From Lepidonotus clava (lineage: Eukaryota; Annelida; Polychaeta; Phyllodocida; Polynoidae): DNA of 64,000 nucleotides. The stretch spans positions 56,249,526 through 56,313,525 of the forward strand of contig OW387138.1 of the NCBI GenBank assembly GCA_936440205.1. Reading direction: 5' to 3'. A model generated the notes under the pieces. That model had not been told where the DNA came from. It saw only the letters and a program-made list of their open reading frames with translations, and made no database searches. Of the stretch, positions 32,701 through 43,000 are shown in pieces (positions within the stretch are counted from its first letter, which is position 1; every line of letters starts with the position of its first letter). The position numbers and the translations under genes are program-made.

Positions 32701-32932
32701 CGTACAGGGAGTCCTGAAGAGACTGATCCGCAGAGAGATCCTGAAACACATTCTGAGACCCATACTGACGCGCATCCTCAGACATATCCAACATCAGGGT
32801 ACCTACGCCTGCTGATGAATCATGATCTGTTATTTGCGTGCCACCCGATTTTGGGCTGCTGGTCAAGATCCTGCATGAGCTCGTAGACGGGTTTGACAGG
32901 ACAGAGTCACTATAGTCAGTTGATCCGTTCAT
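29795..32932 (-). CDS. Five-exon gene of element F (473 aa)
   Basis: All junctions are GT-AG and in phase: exons 32,183-32,932, 31,868-31,935, 31,574-31,668, 31,057-31,166 and 29,795-30,193. TATAAATA lies near 32,980, about 50 bases upstream of the ATG. Exon 1 encodes Ser/Thr/Pro repeats (TSQPSFTSTLSQKSSTPGPL type units) and a coiled coil (MADLLARMEELEKKCRRAEA). Exons 2-4 give VRSAYKAKRGEP, IKHPDNVAIIKAVVDNVC, TPREEVL and AANTYFKTLQSRASKIR. The last exon gives RRIVGVERIVTTWDETRKSS, LTPDYTSDEERG and LVWESDELSGYKAHLDEI. Similar proteins with a 'D-Y-x-S-x-E' block recur in repeat-rich invertebrate genomes; I cannot name the family or its role. It looks whole. A broken relative lies at 42,240-42,872. 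Confidence 0.65.
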
Positions 32933-33370
32933 GGTGGCAGCAAGTTTTCAAGTGATCTATATAGCCATATGCCACGCCGTATTTATACATGCCGGGCAGG
33001 CCCCCCTGCGGATACATGATCTGGTGAAAGCGATCTTTTATCGATGAGGCAAGACTTTGAACATAAGTTACGTGGTAGACGTGACGGGGTGTGGACGGGG
33101 TAAGAGAGAATTTTACCATAAGTTACGTGCTAGCCGTGACGGGGAGTACATGGGGTATCAGCGACACCCTCACCGCCGCCCCTTGTGAGGCCTGTTATGT
33201 GTCAAGAAGTGTTAAGACTACCCCGCGGGCCGCGTGCCGCGGTACTCCTGTGAGGGACCTGACACAGAAGCTAGTTGACATGCGCCGCCTCAGATGGCCA
33301 ACAGCTGGACGCGGTCATCATAGACGCGTGTCCCGGTGTCAAACGCGACAGAAGTCATTTCAGATGAACC
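32933..33370 (-). promoter_or_regulatory. Promoter of the 473-aa gene
   Basis: TATAAATA near 32,980 on the minus strand. ATAAGTTACGT motifs occur at about 33,063 and 33,118, and a block with CTAGTTGACATGCGCCGCC and GATGGCCAACAGCTGGACGC lies at about 33,270-33,345. The same TATA, motifs and block precede the related copy at 42,873-43,350, so the promoter duplicated with the gene. Confidence 0.55.
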
Positions 33371-33630
33371 CCCTGTCGATCGGCTCTCTGAAGAAAATAG
33401 CGGCCTATTAGACGTGCTTCGCGCTACCCAGTGTAAAAACTTGTGAAGCCCCCGGCTAGAAGAAGTCGTTTTAGTTGTACCTTACCTAGCGTTTAAGTTG
33501 TCGACCGAGGGTTAACTTTTCGCTAAAGACTAGACGAAGCCCTTACAGTACCTGGGGGGTTGTGATGTCGTGGGGGGTTGGGGGTATAAGTATGTGCCTG
33601 TACTAGACACTGGTTCAGAACAGCCACTTG

Positions 33631-34242
33631 ATGGCCATGGACATCGAGCGACTGTTAAACGCAAGTCTGCGTCTGCGTACTGTTCGGGAGGAAAGGCCAG
33701 TGGTGAGACCTAGTCACCTCCAACCCGCGGACCAATCCGACCATCAGTGGCTGCTTCTCTTGTTAGTGATATACCTGGGGTGGAAATTTATCGGTATCTT
33801 CTGGAAATTGGCAGCAGGCTGTCGCTCGTTGGCGCAGGGTCAACGTCGGAGGGCTACAGTGCAGTGCTGTCTGAGAATCTACTGCCGATGGGAAACGCTC
33901 CTATTTCCACTGGCTCCCATTCCCGCCGAAATGGAAGCCGTAGGAAGTGCTGCCTGCCCACGAATGATCATCCAAAGACCGAGCATCCTGTCCAAGGCCC
34001 TGACCGTCGCCTGGTCGGGCCCACTCACGGTCCATCTGAATGGCAGTGACGAACCCTTGACGTTGGAACTCCTGCAAGAAGTCAAGATTCCTCGTTGGGA
34101 GCGCGTGCGCCTGAACAAATTTTTCAGGCACAGACTTTGTAGAGCGAGCGTTTGCCTGATAAACAACAGGAACAACATGGCCCAAGAACTACTCCCAGCC
34201 GAAAAACTGGGCTGCATGCCTGACGTAGACTCTTGGGTGTGA
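33631..34242 (+). CDS. Second single-span membrane protein of element F (203 aa)
   Basis: ATG at 33,631 in a good context, with TATAAGTATG about 40 bases upstream (near 33,589). About 40 polar residues precede a transmembrane helix (QWLLLLLVIYLGWKFIGIFW, residues about 40-59). An Arg-rich stretch follows, then a domain of about 120 residues (LRIYCRWETLLFPLAP, SKALTVAWSGPLTVHLNG, ELLQEVKIPRWERVRLNKFF, CLINNRNNMAQELLP). There is no cleavable signal peptide. The order membrane helix, then basic stretch, then strand-rich domain parallels the protein at 27,337-28,436; distant relationship is possible but unproven. AATAAAACA near 34,432 is a likely poly(A) signal. Looks whole. Confidence 0.55.
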   Translation: MAMDIERLLNASLRLRTVREERPVVRPSHLQPADQSDHQWLLLLLVIYLGWKFIGIFWKLAAGCRSLAQGQRRRATVQCCLRIYCRWETLLFPLAPIPAEMEAVGSAACPRMIIQRPSILSKALTVAWSGPLTVHLNGSDEPLTLELLQEVKIPRWERVRLNKFFRHRLCRASVCLINNRNNMAQELLPAEKLGCMPDVDSWV

Positions 34243-34690
34243 TGAACAGTTATATAAAAGTGTACGATATGTTTGAAGTAGATATGGGAAAATTTTAATT
34301 GTGAAATGCATATGTTCACGAAGCTTTCGAGTTACATATGTACATTAGTGTATGTTCAGTAAATACAATTATGGGAAAATAGGCGAAACGTTGACACGTG
34401 GACATCCTAAAACCTTTTCCGCATGCATAACAATAAAACATTTTGATATCATGAACGTGTGTAGTCTTATGTGGCTGTGACTAATTATAAATGGGAATTC
34501 ATGAGGGCGACAATGAAATCGGAACTGGTCCTTGACGAATTTTGATAATGGGAAATGAATTGCTGCTGTGTGACGAAATTATGAGGGCGAGTATATATTC
34601 TAAACAACAAAAATCGAACATGAATGAGAACTGATAACTTTTGAGCTGCAATAAAAGGAAGAGTTAATAGCTAATGTATATATAACCAAC

Positions 34691-36553
34691 TCAATTTAAA
34701 GTCAAGCGTCTGCATGCGCTTTGAATCCTACGTTGTCTGAAATACAGAATTGAGATGAAAACAAAAAGTGCTGGTACCATTATAAAAGTAAGTCCAATGT
34801 TCAACAGGTAAACAGTACCGTGCACACTGGGGGGGAGGAATGGTACGTGGGGAAGATGCAAGTCACCACGAAGTTTCTTGTATTCGACCTCATTCAGTCG
34901 AATCTCTTTCATGTATGTACGGAGGGAAAGGAAATTGTCTTTTGCTCGCTTAAAAATATCCTCTTGGCGGACTCGCATTTGCGGGCTAAGAGGTAAAATT
35001 GGGAATGGTTTATCGTACGAAAAATCCGGGTTCACAAGTCGGCTAAGTGACAGGTTGAGGTGTTGAAGACTAGCAAGGTTGACGGGGAAAACTGTTCTTA
35101 AGGGGCCTGCTGTAGAAGGCAAACAGTTAACACTTGAGACGGGAATTTCCCATTCTTTGGCGGACACAGAACAACCACATTCAAAGGCACGAACGCACGA
35201 TTCACATCCAGGATGGGTTGTTGTTTGGTTGGTGCAGCGCACAACGACCTCGTCTATGTGAGAGAACAAATAGGTCCCTGTTGCAATGACTTGGATGTTC
35301 GACCTTCTGAAATTAGACTGAATGAGTATTTTGAAATCACAATAACGTTTGACAGACTCATGATCACGTAGATAGATAGAAATGAGGCACGACGAGGGAG
35401 AAAGCCTGCGAATTGGTAGGTCATAATGACAAAACAGAGAATGGCAATTATCCAGATCTGGGTTGGAGGATACCGTGTATTGGGTTGCGGACACCAATAA
35501 ATAAGCCGGTGTGTTGGAGAGGCGAGTATAATGCCCATGGAAGGCTAGAGGGAAGGTGTTCACTTTTAGAACCGTAAATATTTTGTCTAAGGAAATAACG
35601 GGAATCTTCAAAATAGTTTTCAGAACATTTCGCTGTAAAACCGGGGGGACTAAAACAGTTACACTTCTATACATGTCGCGACTGTTTGGAATATAAATAT
35701 TAGAACGATTGGACTTGGAAAGGAAAAGGTACTGAATCTTCCTCATATCAGTCTCCGATATCAAAGAGTTACTCAGCCTGTTCTCCGTTAGGTCGGGAAT
35801 AGCCTGTAGCAAGACATCAAGGGAATAGTCCAGTTTAAAATCCAGTAGACGCAATTCTTGCAAATCTTGCATCAACCTGACCATCAATTCCCGGTTACTA
35901 ATGTAAGCCTGGAGTCCTCGGGACAAATTGTATATGGAATGAGTGTTCTCTATGATGGCCTGGAGTTGGATTTCCAAAGTGGAGTCAACTACCTTTAGGA
36001 CTGCATTTATTTTGCCATCGAGGAAGCCAATTTCATCGGCATTTACCTGGTCAGCACGAGTCTGTTGCTTCAAGTCATCGAGTGTGGCCGTTCCAAATAA
36101 AGTCTCGGAGAACTTGCCGATTTCTGGAATCAGAGCCCGCTGCTTCCTGGATTTGGCTGATGGAGGTGTTGGCTGGGCCGTCGATTCCAAAATTGATTGC
36201 ACTTCCCGGAGTCCGTTGGTGACCTTCGCTGCTATAGTCTTCCCAATAGATGTTATGTTATTCAACATAAGTTGGATTTTTCGACACTGTTCCATTGAAC
36301 CGGCTGCCAGGGTAGCGCCGTGTCTACAATTTAGTGCGGCTGCCTGTTTGGGAGAAGGAGGAAGTGGTAAAATGATATCGACTTCGGTAGTGAAGTACTC
36401 ATTACCTATGTGGATGGACGGTTTACTCTCGAATACTACACCATAGTTGGTACGAAAACGGTTTACCGTACTGGTGCATAGGCATGGCTTAGCTGAGACA
36501 GTGCCCAGGATAAAGAGTCCACGAAGGAGCAGTACGGATACTGTTGGAGCCAT
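34691..36553 (-). CDS. Class I envelope fusion glycoprotein (baculovirus F / errantivirus Env-like)
   Basis: 620 residues in one frame. Signal peptide (MAPTVSVLLLRGLFILGTVS), then an F1/F2-type ectodomain. A furin-like RKQR site (residues about 136-139) is followed directly by a fusion-peptide-like ALIPEIGKFSETLFG and a long heptad region (about 160-215). Cys-rich CESCVRAFECGCSV lies in the distal part. A transmembrane helix (LLNIGLTFIMVPALFVFISI, about 585-605) and a short basic tail (RQRRIQSACRRLTLN) end it. Several NxS/T sites. This layout is that of the fusion envelope used by baculoviruses and insect errantiviruses. It lies alone, with no gag-pol of its own nearby. The copy looks whole. 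Family fit is from layout and motifs, not from a search. Confidence 0.7.
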   Translation of the reverse strand: MAPTVSVLLLRGLFILGTVSAKPCLCTSTVNRFRTNYGVVFESKPSIHIGNEYFTTEVDIILPLPPSPKQAAALNCRHGATLAAGSMEQCRKIQLMLNNITSIGKTIAAKVTNGLREVQSILESTAQPTPPSAKSRKQRALIPEIGKFSETLFGTATLDDLKQQTRADQVNADEIGFLDGKINAVLKVVDSTLEIQLQAIIENTHSIYNLSRGLQAYISNRELMVRLMQDLQELRLLDFKLDYSLDVLLQAIPDLTENRLSNSLISETDMRKIQYLFLSKSNRSNIYIPNSRDMYRSVTVLVPPVLQRNVLKTILKIPVISLDKIFTVLKVNTFPLAFHGHYTRLSNTPAYLLVSATQYTVSSNPDLDNCHSLFCHYDLPIRRLSPSSCLISIYLRDHESVKRYCDFKILIQSNFRRSNIQVIATGTYLFSHIDEVVVRCTNQTTTHPGCESCVRAFECGCSVSAKEWEIPVSSVNCLPSTAGPLRTVFPVNLASLQHLNLSLSRLVNPDFSYDKPFPILPLSPQMRVRQEDIFKRAKDNFLSLRTYMKEIRLNEVEYKKLRGDLHLPHVPFLPPSVHGTVYLLNIGLTFIMVPALFVFISILYFRQRRIQSACRRLTLN

Positions 36554-37696
36554 GTCTGATGCAGGCTAGAGACCGCTCTAGTCTTTTATTACTTTTTCCC
36601 AGTCACGGGAAGGAGTAGACAGACAGTGGCCATGTGCACCTGGGATCTAAAGGTTTCGACCTCCGTGCAGAAACTTTACGTTAATGCCAAAAGAAAAGCC
36701 GTGCGAAGAGTATAAGCTTAGGCGTATACTTGCTAGTAAGCTTTCGTTGGTTAGGGTGTCGGCTTGTTCTAATTGAATTGGAAGGCAGACTTCAAAATGA
36801 ATTGTTGGCATGGGGTTCCTTAACTTGTGGATGAGAAGTGAGAAAGCCTGTAAATGCCATTACTGCCCGATATTTATAGGTTTTATTTGCAGGTGGTTTA
36901 TATGGAGTTCAGGCCGATTTAAGTCATGCACTGGCTGAAATTAGTCTCAAACCTTAAGGTCGGCTTTATATCTAACCAGCTTAGACCCAGTTTAAGGTGA
37001 ATTATTTAGGGTAGTTATATAGGCCGGGAGGTACCTTTTATCCATACAGAAAATGTTTAATGAATTTTTAATGACTCTCATCTCTCACGGATGACTTCAA
37101 AAGAAGTTAATTTCAAACACTTTTAATACTCCATCTATGGATGGTAAGGGTAAATGGTTTTCCGGGTGGGAGGGGCGATGGATGGTAGGGTGAAATAGGC
37201 CTGTCAAAGATTTAGCTACATGTGCTTTGCAGGCGAACGTAGGTTGGGTATGGAAGTGCCCGACCCAGCAGGTTTCCTGGGGCAACTCTGGCCCGTGTTA
37301 ACTCGATAACTAACCCCTGATAATGGCGGGGAGTCCTTCAGATGACACCCAGCATGAGAGCTGTGTCGCTCTTGAGTCGGTTTGGTGTGAGTTATGTGAT
37401 TACCAAGACTGTGCCCCTGCCCTTGTCAGATGTCAGAGGGGGGTACAGATTAGATGGGGTGCTTCCGGGTACTTATGGGTGTTAATGGATTAAGGCCGGC
37501 CATGATGGACGCTTCCAAACTTTGCCGCCGTTAGGAATGGACCTGATTTATTATGAAATGTTATGCACAAGGGAACAGGGGAGCGAGGGATAGCTGCAGA
37601 ATCGCGAAAATGCTTTCTGTCATGTTACTTAAAAAGTACATGGAACTTGTTAACTAATGGTCATATTTAACTGAGACAATTAATTTAAATGAAGTG
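36554..37696. other. Upstream region of the envelope gene; otherwise empty
   Basis: TAATAAAAGAC on the minus strand near 36,582 may serve as its TATA element. The remaining ~1 kb has no recognisable gene or repeat. Confidence 0.4.
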
Positions 37697-37733
37697 TGAT
37701 GCCCAGTGTCTCCTGTTTATTCAGATGCTAAGA

Positions 37734-39923
37734 TCGGGAAAAAAGGTTATTTAGAATGTTTGCAAGAAGTATATATAATAAATCTATAATATTCGGAATT
37801 TCAGCCGGATCAGTCTCATTACCATTAGGACTATCATGTTTAAAAGTAGTAGTTGAGGAGAGGGCGGGTTCGAGCAGTTTTTTTTTTATAATTTTCCTTT
37901 TTTTTTTTAGGGTCTTTTTGATTTAACAACTTTTTGATTACAAATGGAGAGTTCGCCTGTAAAAAGCATAACGTCCCGATCCTGTTTAAAATAAGTTAAC
38001 AATCAACCTCCTCTCTTGACATGACGATTAGGGTTGAGAGTAGTCCTATCCTTATCATTAAATTGAGGGAATACTGTTACATACAACAGACGCTTCTTCA
38101 TAGGGTGCGGGTAAAAAAAGTCACTTTTAATTAAAGTTAAACATATGAACATGATCTAGATGGATGAATTAACATTCGCGCAATTCAAGAATACTCAAAA
38201 AGAAACAAGACGTACAGAGGGACACTTACAGGATAATTTAACAAATCCAAGTTTTCTGTACATAGTAGTGAGATCATTCTGGGATATAATAGGTTAGGTA
38301 GGTATGACACTAAACTGTGGGCTTACAAAGCCTAAACAAATCCGCCAGGTAACATACCAACAAAAAAAAATTTGGAAAAAAAACAGATTGTCCGTATTTA
38401 TCTGGTCACCCGCTGGACAGGAAACAATTTTTTTTTTTAGGTTGGCCTTGTGCTACAATACCTGTTAAATGATGACCCGTAGGGGACCGAGTGCATTTTG
38501 GGTTATTTTCATCAAACCTCTTAAATTGGTTAAACTAATGAAATAATAAAAAGTACATGATTTCTATAAACTATTTGAGTCAGTCTTGTATCCTATACCT
38601 TAATTATTTTCTCCGTATTGAAGTACTATATGATAGCCACAGCCAAATAAAGACATCCGGAAATTAAGGAAATCTCAAGGTGACATCTCCAAATCTCATA
38701 CGTTTTTTTAATATTTGGGGTAGACAGAATATTTTGAAACCACTGAATTGCAGTACCTGAGCTATGTTTAGATTTAACAAACGTTAATCAGAGGGTCCAT
38801 ATAAAGTTTTGGAACTGACTAGGAGAACCGGAGGTCTGCAAGATACCAGCAGAGGCTATAAGTTATGTGTTTAAATCACAAGCTAGTCAACGCTTAAAAC
38901 GGGGAATTTACCAGGCCCAGCAGCCACTGTAATGTTCCCAAAAACTTGTCCTAGGTTATTCAAACATTAGGTTACAGGTAATTAGGTGAGTAATATAAGA
39001 AGAAAAAGTTCTTGTGTGGGGGTGTTTACGAGCATTGGTGGCCCAGGTGGGAAAGTTGCTTAGCCCACTTTTCCAAGAGTTGGGGACTAGGACGGAAGCC
39101 GTCGGCTAGCAGCTGGTACCTGTGCGACCAAAAGTGGCTCCGCCCACGTTTGGTACGCCTCAGTTTGTGAACCCATTTTCCTAGGAACAAGGACGGTAGC
39201 CAGTTGCGTTTGTTGATGGCTGTAATCTCCTGATTCAGTTTTATAATGGCAGCGTTAAGAGTTCTCTGGTGTTGTGGGTCTGTGTCTTGGACGAACGGAC
39301 AACGGCTCAGGTTACACCCGGTAAAGTCCGCGAACAAGATGTTGGCTGTCGGGAAGTTCCTATGGAAGGCAATTTCAGCGTCGTTTAAATGTCCCAGGAT
39401 ACGGTCGACAGCCTGATCGGCGGACTCCCGTGTGAAGTGATACTTCTTGACAATGTTGTCCCAAAGAAGGAAATCAAACGGACCTCCCATAACCACTACT
39501 AGATCGTGAGGGTGGGTGGTTGTATGGATCCACGCTAGTGAAACCAGGTTATTTACCGTTGCATCCGGCAAGTGTGACACGTCTATCTGCGAGTCCGAAA
39601 GGTTCAGCTTGTCCACCTGAGCCTGCAGGTCCATGGCCCTCTCGTCGGCAAAAACCCTGATGATTGTCATTGCAAAATTGAAATTAAATGAACGAAAAAT
39701 GTAGGGCATGAAGGGGACTCGAACCGGGGTCCGACCGAGTTAGCTGGTACCCAAAGATCCACTGGGTCGAATAATACGATGACATCGGAAACCAGCGAAA
39801 GCCGTCTAGAGGTCCTTCCGGTCGCAGGACCAAATACGTCGAAACTACGTTGGGGAAAACGATGATGGGCGATGTAAATTGAAGTTGATAAACTTGCCTT
39901 TCCGCCGAAAGAGACACATCAGT
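37734..39923. mobile_element. Insert of ~2.2 kb carrying an SGNH-like gene
   Basis: Defined by comparison with the uninterrupted copy near 57,957-57,961. No obvious terminal repeats. It contains one gene (39,026-39,709) and AT-rich sequence with several poly(A)/(T) runs. Confidence 0.5.
39026..39709 (-). CDS. SGNH/GDSL-hydrolase-like protein
   Basis: 227 residues; the functional start may be one of two internal Met residues (MTIIRVFADE or MDLQAQV). HDLVVVMGGPFDFLLWDN resembles SGNH block III (VxGxxD), and LLADGFRPSPQLLEKWAKQL resembles block V, where the family usually has Asp-x-x-His; here Arg stands where His is expected. HLNDAEIAFHRNFPTANILF fits the alpha/beta fold between them. SGNH domains occur in several retroelement families (YR elements such as Ngaro, and CR1 LINEs), where their role is unclear. 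It lies inside the insert at 37,734-39,923. No polymerase is next to it. Confidence 0.45.
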   Translation of the reverse strand: MPYIFRSFNFNFAMTIIRVFADERAMDLQAQVDKLNLSDSQIDVSHLPDATVNNLVSLAWIHTTTHPHDLVVVMGGPFDFLLWDNIVKKYHFTRESADQAVDRILGHLNDAEIAFHRNFPTANILFADFTGCNLSRCPFVQDTDPQHQRTLNAAIIKLNQEITAINKRNWLPSLFLGKWVHKLRRTKRGRSHFWSHRYQLLADGFRPSPQLLEKWAKQLSHLGHQCS

Positions 39924-40165
39924 GACAATTGAGGGCGATCAAAATTAATAACTTGTGGTATTGCTTGTTTTCCAAATCGGAAAACCCACTGAAACACAAG
40001 GACCGAAACTACAAAGTGTCTCTTTTTGGTAAACACCTTTCTCGTTGCCCCGATTACACCCACGGTATATATATGTCGCAAACTCTATACGTAATTGGGT
40101 CTGGTTGTGCAACCTACGATGAAATGCAATGAACTGAATGGCACAGATGAGTTCGCCAGACCTGG

Positions 40166-40212
40166 GTGGTAGGATCTAATCGAACTTGATGCACTCGATT
40201 AGCTCCTACCAC
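40166..40212. other. Hairpin with 18-bp stem, conserved in both X copies
   Basis: GTGGTAGGATCTAATCGA and TCGATTAGCTCCTACCAC pair (one mismatch) around an 11-base loop. The same structure is at 57,663-57,709. Confidence 0.7.
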
Positions 40213-41845
40213 TCCAAATTTTCATTTTTTTCGGAAGTTTTATTTGTAATAATGGTGTTAAAATGACCAGATGGCCCACGGGCCGGTCCGGAGGGATGCA
40301 GGGGCGGACCCAGGCATTTCTAGGGGGGAGGGGGGGGAGGGGCTAATGCATTAATCTACGTGGGAGTGGCCCCTTTTTAAACAACATTATTTAACAGGGG
40401 AGGGGGGGGAGGGGGGGCATGGCCCGTCAGGCTAATATAGCGCATTTATCATTTCTTATGTCGAGACTTAAATAAGGGTAAAAAATTAAAATCTCACAAA
40501 ATAATAGTTTTATGTGTAGTCAAGGTTATTGAATATTATCATTTTCAGTGAAGACCATGTGCGCTTTCAAGCCTTTCACCCAGTATTTCCAAGAAGTTTA
40601 AGAATCTGGTTTAGGCAGCCTGGTTTAACTCCTAAAAATCTGTTTTAAGAAAATCTGTTTTAAGAAAATCTGTTTTAAAAATGCTATATTTCTACCTGTT
40701 TTAGTTAAACTAGTACTGTATCTAATTAAGGGACAGGGGTGGACCCAGGAATTTGTAGAGGGGGGGGGGGGCCCAAAAACATGAATGTACGGGGGGGTCA
40801 CGCAGGGGCGGATCCAGGGGGGGGGGCCGGACTTAGATTTCTAAAAAATATTACTTTCATTTCATGATAAGGGTTGTACCCAACATCATGGGAAGACAAT
40901 TGTTTCATTATTAAGTAATCATATAGAGGTTATAAAGTTAAATCACGCTTTATCGCTGTTTTTACGCATTTGATTAATTATTATGAATTATTTTTGATTT
41001 TATATAACTTTTGTTTCTATATGTAAGGGCTATTAAAACTAAATGCGCTAATGATATACCAATGTGAGTGATACAACCCTGTTTTACCCTAGTTGTGTGC
41101 ACACTATAGGCTACTCCTTCTGCGCTTCAGCCTCATCTATTCTTATTAGGTCAGGAAACTGAGTATTATTTTTGTTGAGCTTGGAAACCCATATCAACCT
41201 GCGTTTATAGATTATATGACGCAAATGTGGGAAGGCCGGTGTAGATAGATAATAGTGTAGCCCTGAAGTTGCCCTTTTTAAAGGTAAATTCGTATTTATA
41301 TGAATAAGAATGAACGGTCGGTGGTTATGTCGCGCATGTAAACTTTGTATGGAGGATTTTTATAGGCTCATTTTTGATAGAAACATGTGAAGTAATCTAA
41401 TAAGAAATTCCAAACGAAATTTTCAGATTGTGGAGCCAAATTGCTTAATCCAATCGTCAGAATAGATATTAGCAACAAAAAAAAAATGAAGTCATGATTG
41501 AATTTTAGATGAATGACATATTGTCCCATGTGATAATTGCAAAAAGTATGAAAATTATGATGATCGAATTAATCGAAGCTATTTCATAAGCATTAAAGTG
41601 TAGATGCGTGATACAACCCACTTGCGGGATACAACCCACATTCCCCCTATAGGTCTATAGGCATAGAAACTTTGCTAAATCTGAGGGGGTTCCAGAGACC
41701 CCTAATTTGGATAATTCCCTTTATTGGTAGTTTAATTGCGTAAAATTTGAGGAATCTGAGGGGGGTCCACCGAACATGGGAACCCCTCACCCCCCCCCCC
41801 CCCCCACTCCCGCCCTGAGGGGGGGGGGGACTGGGTACGCCACTG

Positions 41846-42182
41846 CTGGCAATTATATTGGTGCCTGAATGGAGGGTAGGTACGTTAAGACGCCGAGAAG
41901 GTTGGGCGTGTTAAGAGAACTATGAGCGGACGGGACTATTGTGACACAATATAGTTAACACCCCCTGACTTACACTTATATACACGCCAGAAGGGGAAGG
42001 GAAACTTTGAGGTGGGCGCAAAAATATTACCTAACACGCCCACTGCTATGGGTGGTATAATGATACTTTGCTTTTTCAGGGATAATGGTGGAGTAAGACT
42101 TACACTCCTTGACACGGTTTAGAGCAAGTGGATTCAGACACGGCCGAGTCTGTTTAATGTATGAGTTCAAAAATTTGCCGTG
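41846..42182 (-). repeat. R3: inverted copy of the R repeat, right end of element F
   Basis: Read on the minus strand it begins CACGGCAAATTTTTGAACTC and ends ATTGCCAG followed by CAGTGGCGTACCCAG. Confidence 0.88.
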
Positions 42183-42239
42183 AAGGTCTCCACTGTTCAC
42201 ATCAATCGTTATCACCTTATATGATCTTCGAATTCATGA

Positions 42240-42872
42240 ACCTACCCAGCAGTAAGCATGAAGCCAGCGTTTTCCCTGCACCTGCCCTTGTAAGCGGAAC
42301 GAACAGAATACTAGAAACAACAAAAGAAACCAAGCATTAAGCAGTGAATTGTAAATATATTTAAGATGGAATTCGATTACTTACTAAATGATATGTCGAT
42401 AATTGATAAACCAAGACTATGTTTAATATGTACAGTTTTATAATATAAGGAGCCGTTGAAACATATTTCGCAACTTACAGCTATAGCATTACTCGGCTTC
42501 GGTTCGTATGCCAAGGATGTTTGGGCAGGCGCAGGCTTGGCTTGCTGGATAATGGCCAACTTTTCGGCCCTTGCTCTTACCGCAGACGCTTCACACTCGA
42601 CCTTTCGGCACTTCGCCTCCAGGCGATCCATCTTAGCCAACACATCGGCCATGGTTGGTTTTGAAATGGCGGAGGTGCATGAAGAGCCAGACGCTTCCAG
42701 GTTCAATATTGGTCACGTGAAACACATCCATGGGGAACAGGGAATCATCCGGAGACAGATCAAGATCTGTTATTTGCGCGCCACCCCATTTTGGGCTGCT
42801 GGTGATCATCCTGCACGGGCTGATACTCGGGTTGGACAGGACAGAGTCAGGACAGTCATTTGATGCGTTCAT
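42240..42872 (-). pseudogene. Broken partial relative of the 473-aa gene of F
   Basis: ATG at 42,872 with the same TATA box (TATAAATA near 42,920). The start (SNDCPDSVLSNPSISPCRM) matches 32,932, and the coiled coil (TMADVLAKMDRLEAKCRKVE) matches MADLLARMEELEKKCRRAE. The Ser/Thr/Pro repeats between them are missing. An exon-like piece near 42,280-42,310 matches VRSAYKAKRGEP. R3 ends about 60 bases beyond it. Broken fossil of the same element family. Confidence 0.6.
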
Positions 42873-43000
42873 GGTGGCAGCAGGTTTTCCAGTGATCTAT
42901 AGCCATATGCCATGCCGTATTTATACATCCCCGGCTGGCTCTCCTGTGGACACATGATCTGGCGAAAGCGATCTTTTATCGATGAGGCAAGACTTTTACC

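Larger units (their letters stand above)
37697..41845 (-). repeat. Segment X copy 1 (right part of F), inverted relative to 55,688-57,991
   Basis: 37,697-37,733 and 39,924-41,845 match 57,991-55,688 in reverse. The 2.2 kb between the two parts (37,734-39,923) is absent from the other copy. Within X, 40,299-41,845 is bounded by CAGGGGCGGACCCAGG and inverted CAGTGGCGTACCCAG, the ends of a hAT-like non-autonomous element; further such ends are nested near 40,735 and 40,803. Confidence 0.8.
22759..42182. mobile_element. Element F: ~19.4-kb virus-like element with ~540-bp inverted ends
   Basis: R2 and R3 face each other and both continue inward into the same ~200 bases (CAGTGGCGTACCCAG, C/G-rich run, then ATAAAGGGAATTATCC and GGGGGAATGTGGGTTGTAT), giving inverted ends of about 540 bp (about 22,759-23,295 and 41,640-42,182). 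Between them: zinc-finger and PHD-finger genes, a signal-peptide membrane protein, a five-exon gene, a second membrane protein, an envelope glycoprotein and an SGNH-like protein. No reverse transcriptase, polymerase or recognisable transposase. No convincing target duplication. Treated as a fossil of an undescribed family; broken in several places and carrying insertions. A second left end starts at R7. Confidence 0.45.

Noticed and set aside
32193-32815. Long plus-strand Arg/Gly-rich frames
   Set aside because: Shadows of the Ser/Thr/Pro-repeat exon of the minus-strand 473-aa gene.
33628-34242. Second protein-coding frame at 33,747-34,049 within the membrane-protein gene
   Set aside because: Overlaps the better-supported frame with its own TATA box; no motif of its own.
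37097-37285. Short minus-strand frame upstream of the envelope gene
   Set aside because: No motif, no promoter or splice context; likely chance.
39701-39780. tRNA-like sequence (GGTTCGAGTCC B-box and a weak A-box on the minus strand)
   Set aside because: The two boxes are too close, no anticodon arm or matching acceptor stem can be drawn; at most a remnant of a tRNA-derived repeat.
22759-42182. Element F as an ordinary endogenous retrovirus because of its envelope gene
   Set aside because: No gag, protease, reverse transcriptase or integrase lies between its ends, genes run on both strands with introns, and the ends are inverted rather than direct.
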